Shown: piece by piece, positions 16,883 through 25,297 of the stretch | Layout: each line of letters starts with the position of its first letter | How positions within the stretch are numbered: position 1 is the stretch's first letter | NCBI RefSeq assembly: GCF_041687215.1 | Contig: NZ_JAWLCI010000002.1 | Span: 62,001 to 126,000, forward strand | Source: Mariniphaga sp041687215 | GTDB lineage: Bacteria > Bacteroidota > Bacteroidia > Bacteroidales > Prolixibacteraceae | Reading direction: 5' to 3' | Length of the DNA: 64,000 nucleotides | Made by a program: the position numbers and the translations under genes | Notes under the pieces: generated by a model | What the model was told of the DNA's origin: nothing | Database searches by the model: none | The model's input: the letters and a program-made list of their open reading frames with translations, nothing else

Positions 16883-16955
16883 AAAAAAAGAAAGGGCAGC
16901 TCTATAGCCGCCCTTAAGTTAACCCCCAAACACACAAGCAATACAGAATGTATTG
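16883..16955 (-). ncRNA. candidate small RNA B (promoter, hairpin, G/U linker, terminator)
   Basis: The reverse strand has a complete short transcription unit: a promoter (16989-16961), then a 7-bp hairpin GCAATAC/GTATTGC (16956-16938) at the expected 5' end, a linker rich in G and U (16936-16919, containing GTGTGTTTGGGGGTTAA) and a terminator hairpin (16915-16892) with a U tract. The product would be about 72 bases. The next gene on this strand has its own promoter after the terminator. Units A and C have the same design. It could alternatively be just the terminator of the sigma-54 regulator gene, but the promoter in front of it argues against that. Confidence 0.45.
16892..16915 (-). terminator. 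terminator, reverse strand
   Basis: AAGGGC pairs with GCCCTT around an inner GCT/AGC stem with one mismatch, followed on the reverse strand by TTTCTTTTTTT. It ends candidate RNA B and any read-through from the sigma-54 regulator gene. Confidence 0.75.
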
Positions 16956-16960
16956 CGTTG

Positions 16961-16989
16961 CAAATGTAAAAAATATTATTTCTATACAA
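16961..16989 (-). promoter_or_regulatory. promoter of candidate RNA B
   Basis: A TTG (16989-16987) and the box TACATTTG (16968-16961) on the reverse strand are 18 bases apart, a full match to the Bacteroidota promoter pattern. The only thing it can transcribe before the next terminator is about 72 bases of intergenic sequence. Confidence 0.5.
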
Positions 16990-17050
16990 AAAATTCAGCA
17001 AAAAAAATAAAAGAAAATTTATTAATGTACGAGATCGAATCAGAAGAATT

Positions 17051-18424
17051 CTAATTCATGGTAAATTCCTTTTTTTGTAACATTCTGTAAATGGTTGATT
17101 TACCAATTCCCAGTTTTTTGGCTACTAATCGAACATTTTGATTGTATTTATTCAAAAAATGTTTTACTATATCGTAGTTATATTCGTCCAACGATTTTTC
17201 ATTGGAAAGCAAATTCTGAACATTTTCGTCCACACTCATATTCAAATGTGTAGGTTTAATAGAATCTCCGTTTGTCATAACGCACGCGAGTTCCATAACA
17301 GCCTTCAATTCCCTTATATTTCCCGGGTAATGATAAGTCCGTAATAATTGCTTGGATTCATCTGTAATATTTTTAGGAGTCATTTTGTTTTCTTTGCAAA
17401 ATTCATTTACAAAATGTTTGGCCAACAAAATGATGTCGTTCCCTCTTTGCCTTAAAGGCGGAAGTTCAATAGGCAAACCAAGCAACCGGTAATAAAGGTC
17501 CTGCCTGAATTTTCCTTCGTTAACAAGGGCCGACAGGTTTTTATGGGTGGCGGTAAGAATTCTCACATTAAGTGAAATGTTTTCAGTACCTCCCAGACGC
17601 ATTAGCTCACGTTCCTGTATAACCCTAAGCAGTTTGGCCTGAATATTAATGTCCAGGTCTGCTATTTCGTCTAAAAACAGTGTACCTGAATTAGCCATTT
17701 CAAATTTTCCAATTTTTTTGAAATCGGCCCCGGTGAAGGCTCCTTTTTCATGACCAAACAGTTCACTTTCAATTAATCCTTCAGGAATTGCCGAAACGTT
17801 AACAGCAACAAATGGTTTGTTACTCCTTGGCGAATTGTAATGAATTCCTTTGGCAACCAGCTCTTTTCCGGTTCCGGTTTCACCATAAATAGATACCGAG
17901 ATATTCGTTTGACACGCTTTTTCCATTAAACTGAAAACATGATCAATTTCACGGCTGTTTCCTTTAATAAGCTTCCTGAAATTGTAATGATCCTTGATGG
18001 CGTCTTTAAGCCTTGTATTTTCCTGTTTTAGCTGATCTGACTGGTAAATGTTTTTAATAACATTTGTAAGCTTTTCCCTTGTGTCCGCAGCTTTCATAAT
18101 ATAATCATAAGCTCCGTCCTTCATTAGTTCAATGGCCGTGCTTATGCTTTCCTGGGCTGAAATTATGATTACATGAGTGTCAGGTGCTTTTTTCTGAATT
18201 TCTTTTAAAACTTCATGGCCTGTCATATCAGGCAAAGTATAATCCAGGGTAATTACATCGGGCTGATCATTAAGATGTGATATACAGTCTTTTCCATTAT
18301 AAAAAACCTTAACCTGGTATTGTTGATCAAGGAGCTGTTTCTTTAGAACCTGGGCATAAAGTTTATTATCTTCAACAATAAATACTTTATAATTGTTGTT
18401 GTTATTATTATTTTGGCTGGTCAT
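17051..18424 (-). CDS. sigma-54-dependent response regulator (NtrC family)
   Basis: The 457-residue protein has a receiver domain (phospho-acceptor Asp about 61 in TLDYTLPDM), an AAA+ domain with Walker A GETGTGKE, the GAFTGA sigma-54 contact loop in ESELFGHEKGAFTGAD, Walker B GTLFLDEIAD and an arginine finger in RQDLYYRL, and a C-terminal Fis-type helix-turn-helix (VRLVAKKLGIGKSTIYRML). It activates RpoN promoters when phosphorylated. No partner kinase gene is adjacent; the HisKA_3 kinase nearby is paired with another regulator. The N-terminus carries seven consecutive Asn (codons AAT and AAC), a microsatellite prone to slippage. Confidence 0.95.
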   Translation of the reverse strand: MTSQNNNNNNNYKVFIVEDNKLYAQVLKKQLLDQQYQVKVFYNGKDCISHLNDQPDVITLDYTLPDMTGHEVLKEIQKKAPDTHVIIISAQESISTAIELMKDGAYDYIMKAADTREKLTNVIKNIYQSDQLKQENTRLKDAIKDHYNFRKLIKGNSREIDHVFSLMEKACQTNISVSIYGETGTGKELVAKGIHYNSPRSNKPFVAVNVSAIPEGLIESELFGHEKGAFTGADFKKIGKFEMANSGTLFLDEIADLDINIQAKLLRVIQERELMRLGGTENISLNVRILTATHKNLSALVNEGKFRQDLYYRLLGLPIELPPLRQRGNDIILLAKHFVNEFCKENKMTPKNITDESKQLLRTYHYPGNIRELKAVMELACVMTNGDSIKPTHLNMSVDENVQNLLSNEKSLDEYNYDIVKHFLNKYNQNVRLVAKKLGIGKSTIYRMLQKKEFTMN

Positions 18425-18543
18425 TTTTAAGTTTTTTTTAGTTGATCGTCCATAATCCTAAAAACTGTGCCAAAATAGGAAGAATTTTTTAATATTTTCC
18501 CTATTTGAAACAAAAAGTTGAATTTGGGATGAAATAATTCAAG

Positions 18544-19623
18544 TTAATACCTGTAACCTGCCTTTTGCAAATCTTGTAAATTGGTAAATGGGTTGATGGG
18601 TTTTAAATGTTTAGCCAAATGATTATGTATTTTAAATCTGATTTCTTTAGCCTTTTTTGTATCCATTCTGTCGAATGAATGGCCTCCGGGCAAAGCATCA
18701 AAAATCTCGTAATCGAATGGTTTACCTTCAGCTTTTAACGATTTTATCAAATGTTCCACTTCCAGTACATTCACATCGTCATCGTTGGTATTTGTATGAA
18801 TAAGCAATGGAGTTCCTTTGTATTTATGGGTATTCCATGCTGGAGACCGCCGGCGGTATTCTGCAACATTGTCGTTGGCATTTTGTCCAATATGGTAATC
18901 CGCTTCAAACAAATCGCGGTAACTTTGGGTGTGGTACCCCATCCGGGCAATTAAATCGCTAACCGGAACACCGGCAAAAGCCACCTGGTAATCGTTTGGG
19001 TGATCAAAAATGTTCATCAGCGCAATTAATCCGCCGTGGCTCCATCCAACAATTCCCACGCGCTTTTCATCAATAAATTCATAATTTTCGATCATATAAT
19101 TCCGGCTGTAAAAAACATCTTCAGTTTCAAGTCCACCATAATCTATTTTTTCGTAATGCGCTTTTCCATAGCCGGTGCTTCCCCTGTATTCGGGAGCTAC
19201 AATAACATATCCCTGACATAAAAATTCACGCACAATATGGGAGTAGTAGGTTGTAAAATCAGCATGTACACCACCGTGGGGCAAAACAATCAGCGGATAT
19301 TTTTTTGAAACATCAACATCTTTAGGAATAAACACATAGGTCCAAAATTTTACAGGATTACCTGCACCTTTGGCTGTGGGATTTTCTTCTTTCCATTTTG
19401 GAGGTCCGTAAATATATAGTTTGTCAACATGGGCAACATCACCCACTTTTTGATACCAGAGCAAATCGTCAATCATTTTTTCAACCACATCAAGCCTGTG
19501 ATTCAGATTTTCATCTTGCGTTTGCAGTTGTTTCAAATTCTCTTCCAGTAATTCAAAGTTCTGGGCAAAAACGGTTGAAAAGAATGTTACAAAAAAAAGA
19601 GTCAAAATGGTAGTTTTTCTCAT
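18544..19623 (-). CDS. secreted prolyl-oligopeptidase-type (S9) alpha/beta hydrolase
   Basis: The 359-residue protein has a signal peptide (MRKTTILTLFFVTFFSTVFAQ). The alpha/beta hydrolase core shows PLIVLPHGGVHADF as oxyanion region, the nucleophile elbow GWSHGG, a catalytic Asp in NTNDDDVNV and a His in PGGHSF. The N-terminus lacks the beta-propeller of full-length S9 peptidases, so it is the short type. Substrates could be peptides or esters. It stands alone, downstream of the divergent flavin-reductase gene. Confidence 0.85.
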   Translation of the reverse strand: MRKTTILTLFFVTFFSTVFAQNFELLEENLKQLQTQDENLNHRLDVVEKMIDDLLWYQKVGDVAHVDKLYIYGPPKWKEENPTAKGAGNPVKFWTYVFIPKDVDVSKKYPLIVLPHGGVHADFTTYYSHIVREFLCQGYVIVAPEYRGSTGYGKAHYEKIDYGGLETEDVFYSRNYMIENYEFIDEKRVGIVGWSHGGLIALMNIFDHPNDYQVAFAGVPVSDLIARMGYHTQSYRDLFEADYHIGQNANDNVAEYRRRSPAWNTHKYKGTPLLIHTNTNDDDVNVLEVEHLIKSLKAEGKPFDYEIFDALPGGHSFDRMDTKKAKEIRFKIHNHLAKHLKPINPFTNLQDLQKAGYRY

Positions 19624-19728
19624 GGTTCCTTTATTTTTATTGCTTTCATTGTAAAGATGAAAGAATTATTATAAACATGGTTTTTCGAAATATTATTAAT
19701 TTTATAAAAGTATAAAAAAAGGTATCAT

Positions 19729-20472
19729 ATGAAATACAAAGCTTTTCACAAATTATCTTACGGGCTCTACATTATTACCACCCGGGCGAACAACGAAAAT
19801 GCAGGTTACATAGGAAACACTGTTTTCCAGGTAACATCAGAGCCTTCACAAATTGCCATTAGTTGCCACAAAAACAATGCTTCACTTGAAAAAATTCTTG
19901 AAAGTAAAATTTTTTCTATTTCGGTATTAGGAAAAAATGCAAGTACGTCGCTTATTGGTGAATTTGGTTTCATGTCGGGAACTGACGTTGATAAATTCCG
20001 GAATGTGGAAACCAAAACAGCCCAAACCGGTGCTCCAATCGTTCTCGATTCGTCAGTGGCCTGGTTCGACTGCAAAGTTGTTGCCACCCAGGATGTGGGT
20101 TCGCATATTCTGATTATTGGTGAAGTTCTGGAAAGTGATGTTCTTTCAGACGAAGAACCGCTTACTTATGCTTATTACCGTGAGAAATACAAAATGCTTT
20201 CGCCGAAAAATTCACCCACATATATTGAAAAGGCCAAACTCGAAAGCGAAAAAGAACCAGATAAAAAACAAGAGTCTGAACCTCAAAAAGCAGAACAGGA
20301 AAAAGGAGACAACATGGATAGTTTTACCTGTCAAATTTGCGGTTTCCAATACAATCCTGAAGAAGGAGACCCCACAGCAGGAATTCCTCCGGGAACTTCG
20401 TTTGAAGATTTACCCGATGATTATAAATGCCCTATTTGTAATGCATCGAAAGAATATTTTAAAAGAAACTAA
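19729..20472 (+). CDS. flavin reductase-rubredoxin fusion (high molecular weight rubredoxin type)
   Basis: This 247-residue protein is a fusion. Residues 1-160 form a flavin reductase-like FMN-binding domain (GLYIITTRANNENAGYIGNTVFQVT, SISVLGKNAS). A charged linker rich in Glu and Lys follows (about 165-190). The C-terminus is a rubredoxin with the CxxC pairs CQICG and CPICN around GDPTAGIPPGTSFEDLPDDY. The arrangement matches the Hrb proteins that pass electrons from NAD(P)H to flavodiiron NO or O2 reductases; the partner is not in this window. The neighbouring CDGSH protein is also an iron-sulfur protein. A terminator lies just downstream. Confidence 0.9.
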   Translation: MKYKAFHKLSYGLYIITTRANNENAGYIGNTVFQVTSEPSQIAISCHKNNASLEKILESKIFSISVLGKNASTSLIGEFGFMSGTDVDKFRNVETKTAQTGAPIVLDSSVAWFDCKVVATQDVGSHILIIGEVLESDVLSDEEPLTYAYYREKYKMLSPKNSPTYIEKAKLESEKEPDKKQESEPQKAEQEKGDNMDSFTCQICGFQYNPEEGDPTAGIPPGTSFEDLPDDYKCPICNASKEYFKRN

Positions 20473-20478
20473 CAAAAA

Positions 20479-20500
20479 ACAGCCGGTTGACGCCGGCTGT
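20479..20500. terminator. bidirectional terminator
   Basis: ACAGCCGG pairs with CCGGCTGT across a six-base loop, between two convergent genes. The T tracts are short on both sides. Confidence 0.6.
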
Positions 20501-20507
20501 ATTCTAT

Positions 20508-20744
20508 TTACAATTCCTTATGCGTACCATCGCAAAATGGTTTGTTTTTCGAACGCTTACACTGACAGAGCCAGGCATCTTTTTTTTCTTCTATTTCGAA
20601 TGCAAGCGGTGTAAACCCTGTTCCCTGATGGGAGCCGTCGCAAAAAGGCTGATTATTACTTCGGCCACAAGCACACCAGTAATAAGTTCCTGGCTCAAGG
20701 GTGACCATTTTGGGAAATTTTGCTGCAATTTTAGGTTCTTCCAT
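20508..20744 (-). CDS. CDGSH iron-sulfur domain protein
   Basis: The 78-residue protein, from MEEPKIAAKF, has two CDGSH-type motifs: WCACGRSNNQPFCDGSHQ and CQCKRSKNKPFCDGTHK. Each has the three Cys and one His that bind a 2Fe-2S cluster, giving the double-motif form typical of bacterial small CDGSH proteins (MitoNEET family). Roles in redox or iron-sulfur handling are known for the family, not for this gene. The open frame runs upstream to 20858 but that part overlaps the neighbour and is not coding. It lies downstream of the SMP-30-like gene, 37 bases away. Confidence 0.9.
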   Translation of the reverse strand: MEEPKIAAKFPKMVTLEPGTYYWCACGRSNNQPFCDGSHQGTGFTPLAFEIEEKKDAWLCQCKRSKNKPFCDGTHKEL

Positions 20745-20781
20745 TTCAATTTTTTTATTTAAAATTCTGTTAGCCTCTAAA

Positions 20782-21612
20782 TTAGTCAACAATTTTGTAT
20801 GCCACAACCTTATTATCAAAAAATGTAGGTACCAGAACCAAATCAAGTTTAAGTGCAAAATCCAAATCTGCAGTATTAATTTCCTGGGCAGTGGTATCGA
20901 GTAATTTTACATTTTTGCCGTTACGGTTTACAAAAACCCTTCCCGGCCAGTTGGAAAACACAAATTCTCCTGCGTTGTTTTTCTCCAGTCCGTCAACTCC
21001 TCCGGCATCAGCAATTATTTGTTTAATTTCTTTTGTTTTGATATCCACTTCATAAATATTTTTATCTCCGATGTAAAGTTTACCCATTTCGGTGAACAGT
21101 CCGTTGGGCGTTTCAAGTGGTTCACCTTCCATCCAAAGAGTTAAAGAGCCGTTTACAAGCGCATGAATTTTTGCTGTTCTGGTATCTGACACCAAAATCA
21201 TTCCATTGCTACAAGCAGCTACATCATTCAGAAAAACCGCATTTGTTGCATGGTACCTGCTGATTATTTTACCCGATTGAACATCAATTTCAACCAGCCT
21301 GTCAATATCAGAAACATAAAGTTTTCCATCGTGCAAAGCCATTCCTTTGGGTGCATCGAGGCCTTTCACCCATTCCAGGTTCTTTTCGCTTCCATCAGCA
21401 TTTAAAATACTTATAAAACCGTTCCCATCCTTTTCCGACGGATCACCGTTAATATTTGCCACGTACATAATTTCCTTTTCTTCATCAAAAAGAACTGATT
21501 CCGGTGTTTTTAAATCAGCCGAAGTTTCCCACACTTTTTCAAGCTTTTGTGCATTTACTGCACTCAAACCAGAAATAAAAATCAAAAGCAAACCAATCAT
21601 TAAAGTTTTCAT
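20782..21612 (-). CDS. secreted SMP-30/gluconolactonase-like beta-propeller
   Basis: The 276-residue protein starts with a signal peptide (MKTLMIGLLLIFISGLSAVNAQ). The mature part contains propeller repeats (DEEKEIMYVANIN, GLDAPKGMALHDGKLYVSDI, DVAACSNGMILVSDT, METPNGLFTEMGKLYIGD-like blades). It resembles SMP-30 or strictosidine-synthase-like lactonases. Which sugar lactone, if any, it hydrolyses is unknown. It is divergent from another lactonase-type propeller gene (21725-22843). Confidence 0.75.
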   Translation of the reverse strand: MKTLMIGLLLIFISGLSAVNAQKLEKVWETSADLKTPESVLFDEEKEIMYVANINGDPSEKDGNGFISILNADGSEKNLEWVKGLDAPKGMALHDGKLYVSDIDRLVEIDVQSGKIISRYHATNAVFLNDVAACSNGMILVSDTRTAKIHALVNGSLTLWMEGEPLETPNGLFTEMGKLYIGDKNIYEVDIKTKEIKQIIADAGGVDGLEKNNAGEFVFSNWPGRVFVNRNGKNVKLLDTTAQEINTADLDFALKLDLVLVPTFFDNKVVAYKIVD

Positions 21613-21724
21613 AATACAATCGTTTTAAATTTATGCATAAAAAGTTACCATAAAAAAAGCGTTTATTGCAAAAAAATGTTCAATTTGGTAAATAATTCTT
21701 TCATCAAAAACAAAATTTAAAACT

Positions 21725-22843
21725 ATGAAACAAAAAATACTTGGCGGAATTATTAGTCTTTTGCTGGTTTTTCAAGGCTTTTCACAAGTTTCTAATTCAG
21801 GCAAATTATATGTTGGCACTTTTACTTCGGAAGGCGCAGAAGGCATTTATCTTTGCAGTTTTGACTTTTCAAACGGAGAAATTGAGCTGATTAATACGTT
21901 CAAGGGAATTGACAATCCTTCGTTTTTAAAAATTTCACCAAACCGAAACTATTTGTATGCAGTTACCCGGCATCCGGAAAAAATTGAAAAATCTGGAGGG
22001 CACATCCAAGGATATAAAATAAAAGATGATGGCGATTTGGAATTTCTGAACAAGCAGGTATCTCATGGTTCAGACCCGTGTCACGTCGATGTTTCGCCCG
22101 ATGGAAATTTTGCAGCCATTGCAACATACGGTGGCGGAACTACATCGTTATACAAAATAAATGACGATGGAAAGCTCAGTCCTGCAAGTTCAACAATTAT
22201 CAATGAGGGTTCTGGTCCAACTTCACGACAAACTGCACCTCATGCCCACGCCATTAAATTTTCGAAAAACGGCAAACAGGCTTTCAGTGCCGATTTGGGT
22301 ACCGACCAACTGAATATTTTCGACCTGAAAAAAGATAAACTAATACCAGCGAAACAACCATTTGTAAAACTTCCTCCCGGTTCCGGTCCACGGCATTTTG
22401 ATTTTCATCCGAATGCTGATGTCACTTATGTGATTAATGAGTTGAATTCAACCATTAGTGTGATCGAAAAAAAGGGTCGCAACCTGGAAGTGGTGCAAAC
22501 TATTTCCACCTTGCCTGAAAATTTCAGCGGGACAAGCTACTGCGCTGATATTCATGTTTCTGCCAACGGAAAATATGTTTATGGTTCGAACAGAGGTCAT
22601 AATTCTATTGCTGTTTTTAAAACTGATCCTGTTTCAAAACAACTGAAATTTCTAACAACGGTTCCAACTCGTGGCGAATGGCCAAGAAATTTCACTTTAA
22701 CTAATGACGGTAATTTTTTACTGGTGGCCAACCAGCACAGCGGAAATATTGTGGTTTTCAAAATAAATACAGAAACCGGAATTCCTGAATTTTCGGGTAA
22801 AGAATTAAAACTGCCAGCCCCGGTTTGCCTCGAATTTCTGTAA
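21725..22843 (+). CDS. secreted lactonase-family (6-phosphogluconolactonase-type) beta-propeller
   Basis: The 372-residue protein has a signal peptide (MKQKILGGIISLLLVFQGFSQ) and seven repeats of the YbhE/Pgl type: KLYVGTFTSEGAEGIYLCSFD, FLKISPNRNYLYAVTR, CHVDVSPDGNFAAIATYGGG, AHAIKFSKNGKQAFSADLG, GPRHFDFHPNADVTYVIN, NGKYVYGSNRGHNSIAVF and PRNFTLTNDGNFLLVANQ. Secretion makes a role in central metabolism unlikely; a periplasmic sugar-lactonase role is inference. It is convergent with folE. Confidence 0.85.
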   Translation: MKQKILGGIISLLLVFQGFSQVSNSGKLYVGTFTSEGAEGIYLCSFDFSNGEIELINTFKGIDNPSFLKISPNRNYLYAVTRHPEKIEKSGGHIQGYKIKDDGDLEFLNKQVSHGSDPCHVDVSPDGNFAAIATYGGGTTSLYKINDDGKLSPASSTIINEGSGPTSRQTAPHAHAIKFSKNGKQAFSADLGTDQLNIFDLKKDKLIPAKQPFVKLPPGSGPRHFDFHPNADVTYVINELNSTISVIEKKGRNLEVVQTISTLPENFSGTSYCADIHVSANGKYVYGSNRGHNSIAVFKTDPVSKQLKFLTTVPTRGEWPRNFTLTNDGNFLLVANQHSGNIVVFKINTETGIPEFSGKELKLPAPVCLEFL

Positions 22844-22848
22844 CAAAA

Positions 22849-23472
22849 TCAGCTAAACTTTGTGCTTATAAGTTTAATGAACTCGTCGCGGGTGGCATTT
22901 TTCTGAAAAGCTCCGGTAAAATCGGAAGTTGTTGTAATGGAATGTTGTTTCTGAATTCCGCGCATTTGCATGCAAAGGTGCTGTGCTTCAATAACCACGG
23001 CAACTCCAAGCGGTTTTAACGTGTCATGAATGCACTCTTTAATTTGCGAAGTAAGCCGCTCCTGAACCTGAAGCCGGCGTGCAAAAACATCAACCACGCG
23101 GGCAATTTTGCTCAACCCGGTAATTGTTCCGTTTGGAATATATGCAACATGCGCCTTCCCAAAAAACGGAAGCAAATGATGCTCGCACATCGAATAAATT
23201 TCAATATCTTTTACAATAACCATTTGACGGTAATCCTCTTTAAACATAGCAGATTTTAAAATTTCCACCGGGTCGGTTTTGTAACCCTGCAACAAAAACT
23301 GCATGGCTTTGGCAACCCGTTCTGGTGTTTTATCCAATCCTTCGCGTGATGCATTTTCGCCTAAAATTTCCAAAATACTTTTATAATGTTCCGAAAGATT
23401 ATTGGTTATGTTTTCATCATAAACATCAATACGTTCGTAAACATTTGCATTATTTATTTCTGGTGTGCACAT
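22849..23472 (-). CDS. folE: GTP cyclohydrolase I (type IA)
   Basis: The 207-residue enzyme makes 7,8-dihydroneopterin triphosphate from GTP, the first step of folate or tetrahydrobiopterin synthesis. The zinc and active-site motif CEHHLLPFFGKAHVAY and the later QERLT and HLCMQMRG sequences are present, with the substrate-binding RVAKAM region upstream. The start MCTPEINNANVYE is followed by a variable N-terminal part. It is a single gene convergent with the lactonase and divergent from the epimerase gene. Confidence 0.95.
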   Translation of the reverse strand: MCTPEINNANVYERIDVYDENITNNLSEHYKSILEILGENASREGLDKTPERVAKAMQFLLQGYKTDPVEILKSAMFKEDYRQMVIVKDIEIYSMCEHHLLPFFGKAHVAYIPNGTITGLSKIARVVDVFARRLQVQERLTSQIKECIHDTLKPLGVAVVIEAQHLCMQMRGIQKQHSITTTSDFTGAFQKNATRDEFIKLISTKFS

Positions 23473-23763
23473 AGTGTAAAATCTTTAAATTCATACAAAG
23501 ATGGATTTTTTTTTCAGAAAGGGCACCCGAATGATTTCACTGTTTTACAGAAAATTGATGTTAACGAGCAATCAGGAAGTAATAAGCAACCTTTTTTATC
23601 TTATTGCTGTCTATCATCAAATAAACAGATGGCCAGAGTAAAATTCAGTTAAAATTTTTTTGTGAATTATACAATATTCGAAGTAAAAATAAGTTATAGC
23701 AATGACCACTTTGACGGGTGAACTCTTTGATTTTACTTTGCCAAATTAAACCACTTTGAAAGA

Positions 23764-24729
23764 ATGATAGTAATTACAGGTGCTGCCGGTTTTATAGGCA
23801 GTTATTTAGCAGGAAAGCTGAACCAGGCGGGTTACAATGATTTGATTCTGGTTGACCGGTTTGATGATCCATCTAAAGACATCAACCTTTTCAGCAAAAA
23901 ATACAGAAAATTCATCGACAGGGATAAGTTTTTTAAGTGGCTTATTAAACATGCAGAAAATGTAGATTTCATTTTTCACATGGGCGCCCGTACCGACACT
24001 GTGGGGCTTGAGCCAGAACTTTATCAGCAACTCAACTTGATCTATTCGCAAAGACTCTGGAATATTTGTTCTGAAATTCAGGTACCACTTGTTTATGCCT
24101 CGTCGGCAGCCACATACGGAAATGGTGAATGGGGTTTTTCTGACACACACATTAATCTGTCAAATCTTCGCCCTTTAAATTTATATGGTTGGTCGAAACA
24201 CAATTTTGATGTTTGGGCATTGAAACAAACCCGGACTCCCCCATTTTGGGCGGGCTTAAAGTTTTTTAATGTTTACGGTCCCAACGAATTTCATAAAGGC
24301 AGAATGGCTTCAGTTGTGCTTCATGCTTTTAATACCATAAATAAAACCGGCCAAATGAAGTTGTTTAAATCGCACCACAAAGATTACAAAGATGGTGAGC
24401 AATGCCGCGATTTTGTTTATGTGGACGACATTGCCGATGTGATGCTCTATTTTATGCACAATCAGGAAAATTCAGGAATTTATAATGTTGGAACCGGGAA
24501 AGCCCGATCATTCCTTGACTTAACCAGGGCAGTATTCAGGAGTCTCAAAATAAATCCGGAAATTTCGTTTGTTGACACACCGGTTGAATTACGCGGGCGT
24601 TACCAGTATTACACAGAAGCTGAAACAGACAAACTCAGGGAAATTGGTTATTCCAAACCTTTTGTTGAACTCGAAGATGGAATTGAAACTTATGTTGGAA
24701 AATACCTGGTAAAAGAAGCCTGTTTTTAA
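23764..24729 (+). CDS. hldD: ADP-L-glycero-D-manno-heptose 6-epimerase
   Basis: The 321-residue short-chain dehydrogenase-like epimerase has the NAD-binding GAAGFIGSYL motif, an FHMGARTDT stretch, the YGWSK catalytic Tyr/Lys (YxxxK) and the family motif KFFNVYGPNEFHKGRMASVV. The enzyme epimerises ADP-heptose for the lipopolysaccharide inner core in the cytoplasm. It is not next to other heptose genes. The hairpin at 24735-24759 probably ends the transcript. Confidence 0.92.
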   Translation: MIVITGAAGFIGSYLAGKLNQAGYNDLILVDRFDDPSKDINLFSKKYRKFIDRDKFFKWLIKHAENVDFIFHMGARTDTVGLEPELYQQLNLIYSQRLWNICSEIQVPLVYASSAATYGNGEWGFSDTHINLSNLRPLNLYGWSKHNFDVWALKQTRTPPFWAGLKFFNVYGPNEFHKGRMASVVLHAFNTINKTGQMKLFKSHHKDYKDGEQCRDFVYVDDIADVMLYFMHNQENSGIYNVGTGKARSFLDLTRAVFRSLKINPEISFVDTPVELRGRYQYYTEAETDKLREIGYSKPFVELEDGIETYVGKYLVKEACF

Positions 24730-24734
24730 AAACA

Positions 24735-24759
24735 AAATCCCGGCAAGTAGCCAGGATTT
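24735..24759. terminator. hairpin between convergent genes
   Basis: AAATCCCGGC and GCCAGGATTT pair over 9 of 10 bases with a five-base loop. It lies between the epimerase gene and the membrane-protein gene that converge here. The T tracts are weak. Confidence 0.5.
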
Positions 24760-24788
24760 CAAGTGTGTGTATTTTTTAAAATCCGTTT

Positions 24789-25199
24789 TTACAGTATTGC
24801 GTGCCGGCGCGAACCCAGGAATTTTTCAAGCAATAAAAGCAGTGAAGCTCCCATAAAAATTCCGGCAATTCCGGCTGGCAGACTGGCAAACTTATCGAAA
24901 AACGCACGGTAACCTGTAAGCATGGCATCGGTATTTACCTGTTGAAGCAGCGCAGGTGTTTGTTCTGAAGCCGAACCGCCGCCCGAAACCAAAACCACTG
25001 TTGCCAATAAAGCTGCAAAAAGAGCCAGAATAATCCAAAAACCTTTCCCTAAAACGGGTAAACTTTTAACCTGCTCAAGCGCTGGCTGCTCGGCAAAAAC
25101 CCTGTTCATAACCTGGGCAGAAAAATCTGCACCCGGCGATTCGAGTTTTACACTTTTAAGCAGTTGTTTTAATTCCTTATCTTCTTCAAACGTTTTCAT
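24789..25199 (-). CDS. membrane protein, probable anti-sigma partner
   Basis: The 136-residue protein has a soluble N-terminal segment of about 50 residues (LKQLLKSVKLESPGADFSAQVMNRVFAEQ), a membrane helix at about 51-71 and a second at about 108-126. It lies downstream of an ECF sigma factor gene on the same strand, 98 bases away, which is the usual place for an anti-sigma factor. No zinc-type ZAS motif is present, so the anti-sigma role is an inference from position. A long inverted repeat lies between the two genes. Confidence 0.55.
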   Translation of the reverse strand: MKTFEEDKELKQLLKSVKLESPGADFSAQVMNRVFAEQPALEQVKSLPVLGKGFWIILALFAALLATVVLVSGGGSASEQTPALLQQVNTDAMLTGYRAFFDKFASLPAGIAGIFMGASLLLLLEKFLGSRRHAIL

Positions 25200-25243
25200 C
25201 TCATTAAAATAATTAATTTCTTTTGTATTCGATGGAACTCTCG

Positions 25244-25290
25244 ATGAATTTTAATTCTTTTTTTTGTGAATTTGAAGAATTAAAATTCAT
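25244..25290. repeat. 16-bp inverted repeat between sigma and membrane-partner genes
   Basis: ATGAATTTTAATTCTT (25244-25259) is the exact reverse complement of the bases at 25275-25290, with a 15-base loop. A perfect 16-bp stem in the space between a sigma factor and its putative regulator could be an attenuator, a processing site or a terminator. The stem is almost all A/T, and no long T tract follows on the reverse strand. Confidence 0.6.
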
Positions 25291-25297
25291 GTTCGTT

